A DNA stretch of 64,000 nucleotides from Tichowtungia aerotolerans (lineage in GTDB: Bacteria > Verrucomicrobiota > Kiritimatiellia > Kiritimatiellales > Tichowtungiaceae): assembly GCF_009905215.1 (NCBI RefSeq), contig NZ_CP047593.1, positions 1,802,900 to 1,866,899 of the forward strand, written 5' to 3'. The notes beneath the pieces are model-generated. The model was not told the origin of the DNA. It did no database searches and saw only the letters and a list, made by a program, of their open reading frames with translations. The stretch's first letter is position 1. Each line of letters starts with the position of its first letter. The position numbers and the translations under genes were made by a program. This document shows positions 34,282 through 42,277 of this stretch, piece after piece.

Positions 34282-35986
34282 AAAAATCGCTTTCGTCGAG
34301 TTCGTCTAAAATATCTTTTTCAGCATAGGCCTCAGAATGGCGTCCGAGCTTGTGTTCCTTCAGCCAGAAGAAGGGACTCTTCTGTGCTCCGGCAATCGTT
34401 TTACAGTGCCGGGCGATTTTACTGAAGGTCATTTGATACTCGTTCAGATAAATGCCTAAACGCGGCGGCATTTCATTGCGGCCGACGTGTTCGATAATCA
34501 GTCTCTTGGCCGTGTCTTTCTTTTCTACAAATTTTTTACGGTCAGCCAGAATGGCTGCGGCGGTTTCTTCGCGGTTTTTATGTTCCGGATCGAGTGATTC
34601 ACTCAGGTTCCCGAGAATACGGCTGATGGCTCGGTACAGTTCCTTGAGCTGGTTGCGGAACGGGGTGAAGAAAACGTGCTGCGTGTAGGGCAGAAGTCGA
34701 CTGTTGAGCCGGCAGATCACTTTGAGGTGATCCCCAATTCGTTCGATTTCCGTCATGCAGCGGTCGAGATGCTGCGCGAGGACCGCCTGCCGCCGCGACA
34801 GAACGCGCGAGGTGATTTTGACCAGATAATCACTGGTGGCCTGCTTAACCGAGTCGAGCGTCTTTTCGTTCTGATAAATGGTGCGGACGGCGCGGTTGTT
34901 TTTTTCATCGAGCAGCTGTTCGTCCAGAGCGAGGCTTTCGCGGCACAGCTCAGTCATGCGGCGCAGTTCGCGCAGGACGGCATGCAGCGCCTGTTCCGGC
35001 GTCGGCACCAGATCCTCATCGAGGAAGCTTGGCTGCGGCGGTGCTTTGCGGGACGGAACCAGCCGTCGGACCAGCGCGGCGTGCAGCGGCGCAAACGGAA
35101 GGACCATCAGCGCAGTGATGACCATTTTAACGGTGTTGGCGTTGGCGGCCTGATGAACCGGATCGTTTCCAAGCATTGGAATCCAGCGGTAGAACAGTGG
35201 CGCGGCGGCGGCCGCGACCGCCGTGCTGAAAATGTTGAACAGCAGATGCGAGATGGCACTGCGCCGGGCCTCGATATGGGTGCCGATGCTTCCGAGCAGT
35301 GCCGTGACGCAGGTGCCGATGTTGGCGCCGATAATGATCGGGAATGCGCCGGGCAGATCGGTAATCACGCCGGCCTCAATCAGTGCAAAGGTCATGCCGA
35401 TCACCGCGCCGCTGCTCTGGATGATGCCGGTAATGACCGTTGCGAGCAGAATCCCGCGGATCATACCGCCGATTGTGGAACCGTCCACCTGCTCGAAGAC
35501 GGGAGTAAATGTTTCGCGGTACGGAGCGATTGCGCCGCTCATGGTCGACATGCCGAGAAAGAGCAGTCCGAATCCGAGCAGGGCGGTGCCGCCGGCCTTG
35601 ATTCGCGGTTGCGGCACGGCGGCGCGCAGCAAAAAACCGAGCGCAATCGCCGCGAAGCAGTAATCGGCCAGTTTGAACGAAATCAGCTGCATCGAAAGCG
35701 TTGTGCCGATGTTGGCCCCAAGCATCACCGGAACCGACTGCGCCAGAGTCATCAGTCCCGCGCTGATAAACCCGACAATCATGACAGTCGCTGCGCTGCT
35801 TTGCACCAGAAATCCGATTAGCGTTCCGAGTCCTGCGCCGTTCACGCGATTACGCGTGGCGCGGGCCAGGATTTTACGCAGATTGGCCCCGGCGCAGCCG
35901 CGCAGGCCTTCGGTCATCGTGTGCATGCCGAAAACAAAGAGTGCCAATCCACCGGCCACCGAAAACGTTGTCATCCATTCATTCAT
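34265..35986 (-). CDS. Na/Pi cotransporter with C-terminal PhoU-like domain
   Basis: A 573-residue membrane protein. The two inverted NptA-type repeats are marked by GFLVQSSAATVMIVGF and by GIIQSSGAVIGMTFAL, each followed by GANIGT. Around ten membrane segments span residues ~5-310. The remaining ~250 residues are helical and PhoU-like (MTEIERIGDHLKVICR). It imports phosphate with Na+; the PhoU part may sense or gate. It overlaps the HAD gene by 17 bases. An exact dispersed palindrome lies at 35167-35181. Confidence 0.9.
   Translation of the reverse strand: MNEWMTTFSVAGGLALFVFGMHTMTEGLRGCAGANLRKILARATRNRVNGAGLGTLIGFLVQSSAATVMIVGFISAGLMTLAQSVPVMLGANIGTTLSMQLISFKLADYCFAAIALGFLLRAAVPQPRIKAGGTALLGFGLLFLGMSTMSGAIAPYRETFTPVFEQVDGSTIGGMIRGILLATVITGIIQSSGAVIGMTFALIEAGVITDLPGAFPIIIGANIGTCVTALLGSIGTHIEARRSAISHLLFNIFSTAVAAAAAPLFYRWIPMLGNDPVHQAANANTVKMVITALMVLPFAPLHAALVRRLVPSRKAPPQPSFLDEDLVPTPEQALHAVLRELRRMTELCRESLALDEQLLDEKNNRAVRTIYQNEKTLDSVKQATSDYLVKITSRVLSRRQAVLAQHLDRCMTEIERIGDHLKVICRLNSRLLPYTQHVFFTPFRNQLKELYRAISRILGNLSESLDPEHKNREETAAAILADRKKFVEKKDTAKRLIIEHVGRNEMPPRLGIYLNEYQMTFSKIARHCKTIAGAQKSPFFWLKEHKLGRHSEAYAEKDILDELDESDFYEHLD
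35167..35181. repeat. Dispersed palindrome, exact copy
   Basis: TTCCAA GCA TTGGAA inside the Na/Pi transporter gene (M-L-G-N on the minus strand). Confidence 0.8.
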
Positions 35987-35987
35987 A

Positions 35988-37373
35988 TCAGGTTCTTAAG
36001 AGGTTGAATCGCGCGGGGTTGAGGAATTCGTCGAGCAGTTTCCGGCCATCGGCATATTGAATGGAGCCGGGGCGGCTGTTCAGGACGGTTTGGTAGAGGG
36101 ATGCGAGCTGATCGCCATAGGCTTCGGGGCTGTAGCTTTTCTGAACAACGGCACCGTTGTTTGCAATCTGCCCGGAAGCATCGCCAAGCCCTCCGGCAAA
36201 CATCGCCGGGTTTTCTTTGGCGGCGCGGATGATGACGCGCTGCAGGTCTTCATCGAGAATTCCGAAATCAACCGTTCCGTCCGGAACCAGCTCTGTGCGG
36301 GCTTCTTCAAAGCGCTCATCGCTCCAGTCCCGGCCGTAGGCTTCATACGCGGCGCGCAGTTTTTCTTCCAGGGTTTGGAAAAATTCGGCTCCGATGTTCC
36401 AGGCATTGGAAGTGAGCGGAATGGCGATGCGGTCGTACAGCGTGGAGAGATCGAGTCCGTGCTGCGCAAAGTCGGCTGTAATCTCCGGCAGGTTTCGCCC
36501 GACGAGCGGTTTGCCGGCCAGCCACGGCTCGAGGAAGGCGAGGCCGAAACCTTCGGCGATGCTGGTGGTGACCAGCGAATCGGCTTGGGCAATCATTTCT
36601 TCAAACGGTGTGTCGGCGCCGACATCGAATTCCACGTTGAGGCCGAGCTCTTCGGCGAAGGCGACCCATGCGTCGTAAATGGGTTTTACATCCGGATTTT
36701 TCGGCGCGAGGGTGACGGCGAACTTCGCGTCCGGCATGGCGGCGCTCCACAGCAGCAGTTCGCCGATGTTTTTGCGTCTTATCGCTCTGCACGGATACAC
36801 ATAGAGTCGCTGGGCTTTAGGCTCGGGACGTTGGGTGGCGGGCAGTGGAGAAACGGCATTGGGAAGGAGATGCAGATTTTTTTCGGGAATCCCGGCGGCG
36901 TTGAGAAAGTCAAAGTCGCGCTGATTGAGTACAGCGTAATGGATGTGTTCTGAAACGGGATAGAGCCGGTCTTTGAGTTTGCCGAGGTTGGTGTAGTTGT
37001 CGGGGCGGCCGTCTTCGGCAAAGTCGTGGATCTGCAGCAGGATTTTCTGTCCGGCCATTGCGAGCGAGGTGACTTCCTGCGTCAGCGCGGGGTTTTTGCC
37101 GAGGCTGTGGTTGTGAATATGCCAGACGTCCGGGTCGCTGCCGAAGGCGCCGCGCGCCCGGCGCAGAAGTTCCAGAGGGTGGAACTTCTGCTGAGTTGAG
37201 TATCCAAGGTTTGGAACGACCCGGATTTTGTTCTGCAGCGGAGTGTCGCCGGTGGCTGCTTCGCCGGTGAAAAAGAGGCAGTGCGCCCGCTCGCCGAGCG
37301 ATTCGACGGCGCGTTCGACCACGCGGGTGACGCCGCCGGGCCGGGCATGATAATGGACGATGGCGATTTTCAT
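35988..37373 (-). CDS. GT4-like glycosyltransferase
   Basis: A 461-residue GT-B protein. The N-terminal domain opens MKIAIVHYHARPGGVTRVVE, with the acceptor-side glycine-rich loop. The donor region has YPCRAIRRKNIGELL and TTSIAEGFGLAFLEPWLAGK with the E-x7-E glutamates. Acceptor and donor are unknown; products of such enzymes range from solutes to lipids and surface glycans. One base separates its stop from the Na/Pi gene start, and it overlaps the CbiX-like gene by 4 bases. One-mismatch dispersed palindromes lie at 36366-36380, 36397-36411 and 37202-37216. Confidence 0.82.
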   Translation of the reverse strand: MKIAIVHYHARPGGVTRVVERAVESLGERAHCLFFTGEAATGDTPLQNKIRVVPNLGYSTQQKFHPLELLRRARGAFGSDPDVWHIHNHSLGKNPALTQEVTSLAMAGQKILLQIHDFAEDGRPDNYTNLGKLKDRLYPVSEHIHYAVLNQRDFDFLNAAGIPEKNLHLLPNAVSPLPATQRPEPKAQRLYVYPCRAIRRKNIGELLLWSAAMPDAKFAVTLAPKNPDVKPIYDAWVAFAEELGLNVEFDVGADTPFEEMIAQADSLVTTSIAEGFGLAFLEPWLAGKPLVGRNLPEITADFAQHGLDLSTLYDRIAIPLTSNAWNIGAEFFQTLEEKLRAAYEAYGRDWSDERFEEARTELVPDGTVDFGILDEDLQRVIIRAAKENPAMFAGGLGDASGQIANNGAVVQKSYSPEAYGDQLASLYQTVLNSRPGSIQYADGRKLLDEFLNPARFNLLRT

Positions 37374-37741
37374 GATGTTGTCTGGATCGTTTTGAAGATA
37401 AGGGTGGGCAGACCTTCGAGAGAGCCGAGGTGCGGAAGAATATGGAATGTGATGCCGGGGTGTTTTTGGCGGGCAGTTTCAATTTCGCGGGGAATATCGA
37501 AGGTTACGTGCGCGCCGGCGGCGAGAAAGTGCGGGAAAACCTGAATGCTCGTGACGCCGCTGTTGGCCATCTGATCGATTTTTTCCTGAACGGTTGGACG
37601 GGTGATTTCCAGAAACGCACAATCGACTATGGCGACGGAAGAGGCAGCGGCTTCGCGAAGGCTGGTCGTCAGGGAAAGCACTTCCTCATTCGATGCGGAC
37701 CGGCGGCTTCCGTGCGAAATTATTAACAGTGCATTGTTCAT
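37370..37741 (-). CDS. CbiX/SirB-like sirohydrochlorin chelatase-family protein
   Basis: A 123-residue single-domain protein; the start at 37741 (MNNALLIISHGSRRSASNEE) fits the family better than one at 37777. The SHGSRR motif carries the first metal-binding histidine and FPHFLAAGAHV the second. CbiX-small/SirB enzymes insert Co or Fe into sirohydrochlorin. There are no other tetrapyrrole genes nearby; the neighbours are a glycosyltransferase and phosphate genes, so either the operon is of mixed purpose or the protein has another role. It heads the five-gene operon. Confidence 0.8.
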   Translation of the reverse strand: MNNALLIISHGSRRSASNEEVLSLTTSLREAAASSVAIVDCAFLEITRPTVQEKIDQMANSGVTSIQVFPHFLAAGAHVTFDIPREIETARQKHPGITFHILPHLGSLEGLPTLIFKTIQTTS

Positions 37742-37872
37742 TCTCCAGAGCATAAATGCTTTGAAAAGAAAGGTCAAAAAACTAGATGAGTAGTCTTACG
37801 GTGTGTCCCCATGCTTGGAAAAACAATTTCGTTGACTCTGTCATTCCTTGAAAAGATTGCGTGGCCTGGCGG

Positions 37873-38646
37873 TTAAGCTTTGCCGATACAGAGCTCGACG
37901 GGGCAGTGATCGGAGCCGGTAATTTCATCAAGGATGTCGGCGGACTGGATCCGCGGCTCCAGTTCTTTGCTGGTGAGAACATAATCAATTCTCCAGCCGA
38001 CATTGTTTTCGCGGGCGCGTCCGCGGTAGCTCCACCATGAATACTTTTCTGCTTCCGGATGCAAAGAACGAAAGGTGTCGACGAGATCGGACTCGATATA
38101 GTTGGTCATGCCCTGACGCTCTTCAATGGTATAGCCGGCGTTGCCTTCGTTGGCTTTCGGCCGCGCCAGATCGATCGGGTGGTGCGCCACATTCATATCG
38201 CCGCAGAGAATGACCGGTTTGGTTTTTTCCAGTTGTTTAATCTTCGCTAAAAGCAGTGCGTCAAATTCCTGTCGTTCATCGAGGCGGGACAGATCGCCTT
38301 TTACGTTCGGGACGTAGGTGTTGATCAGGAAAAAATCGCTGAAGTCCATAAACTGGAAGCGGCCTTCGGCATCAAAGCGCTCATCGCCGATTTCGGTTTC
38401 AACGGAAACGGGTTCGGTTTTGCTCAGCGTGGCGGTTCCGCTGTAGCCCTTGCGTTTGGCACCGTTCCAGAATCCTTGATAGCCATCAAGCCATCCGCAT
38501 TGTCGGATGTCTTCCGGCAGGTCATCATTATGAACCTTAATTTCCTGTAGACAGAGGATATCGGGTTGCTGAACCGCAAGGAAATCCATGAACCCCTTTT
38601 TCATCACGGCCCGGATTCCGTTCACATTCCAAGACATCAGCTTCAT
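37873..38646 (-). CDS. xthA: Exodeoxyribonuclease III
   Basis: A 257-residue AP endonuclease/3'-5' exonuclease of the EEP fold. Diagnostic motifs are KLMSWNVNGIRAVMKKGF, LCLQEIKVHNDDLP (metal-binding Glu), GDMNVAHHPIDLARPK, RIDYVLTSKEL and SDHCPVELCI with the terminal catalytic histidine. It repairs abasic sites. The length is typical. A perfect inverted repeat lies 29 bases before its start (see 38675). Confidence 0.95.
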   Translation of the reverse strand: MKLMSWNVNGIRAVMKKGFMDFLAVQQPDILCLQEIKVHNDDLPEDIRQCGWLDGYQGFWNGAKRKGYSGTATLSKTEPVSVETEIGDERFDAEGRFQFMDFSDFFLINTYVPNVKGDLSRLDERQEFDALLLAKIKQLEKTKPVILCGDMNVAHHPIDLARPKANEGNAGYTIEERQGMTNYIESDLVDTFRSLHPEAEKYSWWSYRGRARENNVGWRIDYVLTSKELEPRIQSADILDEITGSDHCPVELCIGKA

Positions 38647-38674
38647 TTTTATTTCCCTTGTGTTTTGAGCGATA

Positions 38675-38694
38675 CATCTCTGTGTACAGAGATG
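38675..38694. promoter_or_regulatory. Perfect inverted repeat, candidate operator
   Basis: CATCTCTG TGTA CAGAGATG, 8-base arms and a 4-base centre, in the gap between xthA (minus) and the sulfatase (plus). It is short of a T run on either side, so a protein-binding site is likelier than a terminator. It could serve either gene. Confidence 0.5.
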
Positions 38695-38760
38695 ATAGGG
38701 CTGTGTCAGCCTTTTTCAAACGAGAGGGTTCTGAGCTGTATTACTGTAAATCTCTTTTGA

Positions 38761-38775
38761 GTTTACGGATAAACC
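38761..38775. promoter_or_regulatory. Candidate operator GTTTACGGATAAACC
   Basis: One of three near-identical sites (see also 53634 and 55574): arms GTTTA/TAAAC around CGGA, 44 bases before the sulfatase ATG. Confidence 0.6.
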
Positions 38776-38819
38776 GGCTGCAGTTTCAAATGTTCTGGCT
38801 GAAATCGGCCGGGTTTGGC

Positions 38820-40487
38820 ATGAACGTATCCATGGATCGCAGAAGTTTTATCGGAACGGGCGGTGCGGCCGCAGGGCTGCTTTGGGCAGGATGTAAAACC
38901 ACTCCGTCGGCTAAAAAGCCGAAGATCAATATCCTGTTCATTATGGATGATCAGCACCGCGGCGACTGCATCGGTGCGGCGGGCGCGGACTGGCTGAAAA
39001 CGCCGAACCTCGACCGGCTGGCCAACGAAGGCGTTCTGTTCAACCGCTCCTATTCGTCGATGCCGTCCTGCCTGCCTGCGCGCGCCGCGGTTCTGACCGG
39101 CCTGCGCCCGTGGAACCACGGCCTGCTTTCGTTTTTGACGATTCCGAATCAGTACAAGGTGGAGTATCCGCAGCTGTTCACCGATGCGGGCTACCGCACG
39201 CACGTGGCCGGCAAAAACCATTTTTACGGCGCGAAGCACGGCTTCCAGACCTGTGAGGTGGAGGAGATCGATAAGCGGCTGCGGCCCGACGGACTTTACC
39301 GCGACGACTACATGCGCTGGATGCAGCTTAATCATCCCGACAAGGATCCGAAGGGCGGGGCGCCCAGCTTTACCGACCATCGCGGCAACCGCGCCTGGCC
39401 GTACGAGGAGGAGGTCCATCCGACCACCTGGACTGCCGAGCGCGCCAAGGCATTCCTGCGCGAGTACGACGGCGACGCGCCCTGGTTCCTGAAGTTTTCA
39501 TGTCACCGTCCACATCCGCCGTTCGACGCGCCGAAGCGGTTGATCGATTTTTACAAGGCGCAGGATTTGCCGGAGCCGGTAGTCGGCGAGTGGGCTGAAG
39601 AGCAGTACGGGGAATGCCGCGGATCGATTTATAATTCACCGAGTTCCGGGATCGGCCATTATTCCGACGAGGAAATTCATGATTCGCGCGCGGCCTACTA
39701 TGCCGCCATCACCTACGTCGACGAAAAGATCGGCGAGGTGCTGCAGGTGCTCGAAGAGCGCGGCGAGCTGGAGAACACACTGATTCTGTTCACTTCCGAC
39801 CACGGCGACATGATGGGCGACCATCATCTGTGGCGGAAAGTCTATCCGTACGAGTCGAGTGCGCACGTGCCGATGATTATCCGCTGGCCTGACGGGCTCA
39901 GGATTGGGATGCCGCGGGGGCAGAAGCTCGATCATCTCGTTGAGCTGCGCGACATCATGCCGACCTTTCTCGATGCCGCAGGCATTCCGGTTCCGCCGAA
40001 TCTTGACGGCGACAGCATGTTGAAAATTCTGCGCAACCCCGCTTGCGCATGGCGCGAGGTGCTCGATCTCGAACACGGCGCGCAGTATTTTGCCGAGCAG
40101 GCGTACGTTGCGCTGACCGATCAGCGGTACAAATATATTTATCACACGCAGAGCGGCGAACAGGAGCTGTTCGACCTTAAAGCGGATCCGCACGAAACGA
40201 AGAATATCACCGACCCGGCACTGCTGGAACCGTGGCGCAGGCGGATGATCGCCTTCCTCGAGGAGCGCGGCGAAGAGTGGGTCAAGGACGGCGAACTCGT
40301 GGTGCAGCCCCGGCGCATTCGCTACGGCCCCAACTTCGCGAAGCAGATGGTGAAGCCCGCTGATGCGGAGTGCGAGGTGCGCTTCAACAAACCGGAAGAG
40401 CCGCCGGCGCTGGCCGAATACGTGAAACGGCTCGACGCCGTGAACCCGTATGTCGCCAGCGATCCCGACGCCCAGCGGCCGGAATAA
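38820..40487 (+). CDS. S1-family sulfatase, exported
   Basis: A 555-residue arylsulfatase-type enzyme. The N-terminus has a Tat-like twin arginine and lipobox (MDRRSFIGTGG then LLWAGC). The domain starts INILFIMDDQHRGD. The formylglycine motif SCLPARAAVLTG has Cys at the C-x-P-A-R position. Metal and substrate residues appear in FTSDHGDMMGDHH. A C-terminal subdomain follows (FDLKADPHETKNI). It cleaves a sulfate ester from a glycan, possibly iduronate- or galactosamine-type; no maturase gene is in the window. The start is uncertain (38820 or 38832) because no strong ribosome-binding site is visible. Confidence 0.9.
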   Translation: MNVSMDRRSFIGTGGAAAGLLWAGCKTTPSAKKPKINILFIMDDQHRGDCIGAAGADWLKTPNLDRLANEGVLFNRSYSSMPSCLPARAAVLTGLRPWNHGLLSFLTIPNQYKVEYPQLFTDAGYRTHVAGKNHFYGAKHGFQTCEVEEIDKRLRPDGLYRDDYMRWMQLNHPDKDPKGGAPSFTDHRGNRAWPYEEEVHPTTWTAERAKAFLREYDGDAPWFLKFSCHRPHPPFDAPKRLIDFYKAQDLPEPVVGEWAEEQYGECRGSIYNSPSSGIGHYSDEEIHDSRAAYYAAITYVDEKIGEVLQVLEERGELENTLILFTSDHGDMMGDHHLWRKVYPYESSAHVPMIIRWPDGLRIGMPRGQKLDHLVELRDIMPTFLDAAGIPVPPNLDGDSMLKILRNPACAWREVLDLEHGAQYFAEQAYVALTDQRYKYIYHTQSGEQELFDLKADPHETKNITDPALLEPWRRRMIAFLEERGEEWVKDGELVVQPRRIRYGPNFAKQMVKPADAECEVRFNKPEEPPALAEYVKRLDAVNPYVASDPDAQRPE

Positions 40488-40589
40488 ACAGCCGCAAAAA
40501 ACACAGGAAATCACAAAAAGGGGCCGTGGTCTTGGTGTCTTTTTGTGTTCTTTGTGGCGCTAGGATGGATGGAGATATGTGAGAGGCAG

Positions 40590-40735
40590 ATGGAGGGGCC
40601 GGGCATCGCGACCGTCGATGACGGATGCCTGCTGATTTATTCCAAGTGGCAGCCGGAGCTGGAAAGCTCGATGGGCAGGTGTTCAGTCTGAGGGATCCAG
40701 GCGTTCCGGTGATCGAACCGTTTATTCCAAGATAG
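40590..40735 (+). pseudogene. Possible frameshifted gene remnant
   Basis: Plus strand reads MEGPGIATVDDGCLLIYSK...WQPELESS, then after a 1-base shift near 40671 continues DGQVFSLRDPGVPVIEPF to a stop at 40735. Both halves look protein-like and join smoothly if one base is missing. No family was recognised. The remaining part of this 250-base gap (40488-40589) holds nothing I can name. Confidence 0.25.
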
Positions 40736-40738
40736 GAG

Positions 40739-42253
40739 ATGCGAGTGAAGCGAAATTCGGTGGTTGGATTGGGGCTTTGTCTGGCGATGCTGGGGCTCGC
40801 CGCGGACGGCGGAGAGCACGAATTGTTTGAGCCGACGTGGGAGTCGCTGGCGAAGGCGAATACGTCGCCGGAATGGTTCGAGGATGCCAAGCTGGGCATC
40901 TATTGCCACTGGGGCGTTTATTCGGTGCCGCAGAATTTTACGGAATGGTATCCGCGCTTTATGTTTCAGGACGGGCACGAGGTGCAGGATTTTCATAAGC
41001 AGAACTATGGCGATCCGGCCGAGTTTCCCTATCACAAATTCGTGCCGATGTTTACGGCGGAAAAGTTTGATGCGGCGGAGTGGGCCGAGGTGTACAAGTC
41101 GTCCGGCGCGCGTTTCGGCGGTCTGGTGGCGGAGCATCACGATGGCTTTTCGATGTGGGACAGCCGCTGGACGCCGTGGAACGCCAAGGCGATGGGGCCG
41201 AAGCGCGATGTGCTGGGCGAGCTGGCAGCCGAGCTGCGCAAGCGCGACATGAAGGTGATTGCAACCTTTCATCATGCCCGCCAGTTTCAGCGCAATCAGG
41301 GCGCGGAATCCGTGCAGGATCCGGCAGACAGTTTTGACAGTCATTATATTTATGACAAGCGCTACGCCACTGCGTCGGCCGAACCGGTGCTGCAGAAACT
41401 CTATGGCAATATGCCTGAAGACGAGTGGAACCAAATGTGGCTGGGCAAGCTCGAAGAGGTGATCGAGAACTATCAGCCCGACGTGATTTATTTTGACTCC
41501 TGGCTGAATCTGGTGCCGGAGGAATTCCGGCAGCGCTTCTGCGCGGCCTATTACAACCATGCCGCGCGGAACAATAAAGAGGTGGTAATTGTCTACAAGC
41601 AGGACGATCTGCCCGCCGACGTGGCGCTGCTCGATATTGAAAAGGGCGGGCGCATTGAGATCGATCTGAAAAAATGGATGACGGATGACACCGTTTCGTT
41701 CGGTTCCTGGTCCTATACGACCGATTTAAAGATCAAGCCCGCCGCGATGGTGGTGCACAGCCTTGTCGACATCGTCAGCAAGAACGGAAACATGCTGCTG
41801 AATATTTCTCCGCATCCCGACGGGTCGATCCCGCAGGAGCAGAAAGATATTTTGAGGCAGCTGGGGGACTGGCTGAAGGTTTACGGTGAAGCGATTTTTG
41901 ATACGCGCCCGTGGACGGTGCATGGGTTTGGACCGACCAAGCCGGACTTCGGGCCGCACGGCGGCATGAGCACCATCAACTATTACACGCCGGAAGATTA
42001 CCGTTTCACGATGTCTAAAGACGGAAAGGCGGTTTATGTGATTGTGCTGGGCCGGCCCGAGCCGGGCGGAAAACTGTTTTTGTGGAGCTGCGCGCCGCAT
42101 CGCTATCCATTGCCGGGCGCGGTGGAGCGGGTGGTGGAACTTTCGAGCGGCCGGGACGTGGAGTGGGAATCCCTTGATACCGGGAGCTACCTTCATTATC
42201 CGGACATGGATTACAACGAAACAGCCAATGTGTTTAAGATTATTCTTAAGTAA
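40739..42253 (+). CDS. GH29 alpha-L-fucosidase, exported
   Basis: A 504-residue enzyme. A signal peptide is present (SVVGLGLCLAMLGLAADGG). GH29 landmarks are WFEDAKLGIYCHWGVYS, the EHHDGFSMWDS substrate stretch, and PDVIYFDSWLN with the probable nucleophile aspartate. ISPHPDGSIP is typical of the domain's end, and a small C-terminal beta domain follows. It removes alpha-linked fucose. AGGAG abuts the ATG at 40739, so the in-frame GTG at 40745, 6 bases away, may be the true start. A heparinase-like gene follows after 24 bases, indicating an operon. Confidence 0.9.
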   Translation: MRVKRNSVVGLGLCLAMLGLAADGGEHELFEPTWESLAKANTSPEWFEDAKLGIYCHWGVYSVPQNFTEWYPRFMFQDGHEVQDFHKQNYGDPAEFPYHKFVPMFTAEKFDAAEWAEVYKSSGARFGGLVAEHHDGFSMWDSRWTPWNAKAMGPKRDVLGELAAELRKRDMKVIATFHHARQFQRNQGAESVQDPADSFDSHYIYDKRYATASAEPVLQKLYGNMPEDEWNQMWLGKLEEVIENYQPDVIYFDSWLNLVPEEFRQRFCAAYYNHAARNNKEVVIVYKQDDLPADVALLDIEKGGRIEIDLKKWMTDDTVSFGSWSYTTDLKIKPAAMVVHSLVDIVSKNGNMLLNISPHPDGSIPQEQKDILRQLGDWLKVYGEAIFDTRPWTVHGFGPTKPDFGPHGGMSTINYYTPEDYRFTMSKDGKAVYVIVLGRPEPGGKLFLWSCAPHRYPLPGAVERVVELSSGRDVEWESLDTGSYLHYPDMDYNETANVFKIILK

Positions 42254-42277
42254 GGTCGTCGCGGCCGGGAGTGGATC

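Noticed and set aside
34676-35821. Long plus-strand opening opposite the Na/Pi transporter gene
   Set aside because: Shadow of a well-supported gene; composition rich in Arg, His and Gln as expected for an antisense frame.
5430-37216. Dispersed palindromes as transcription terminators
   Set aside because: Most copies lie inside coding sequence and lack a following T run; the separate GC-rich hairpin at 17088 serves as terminator where one is needed.
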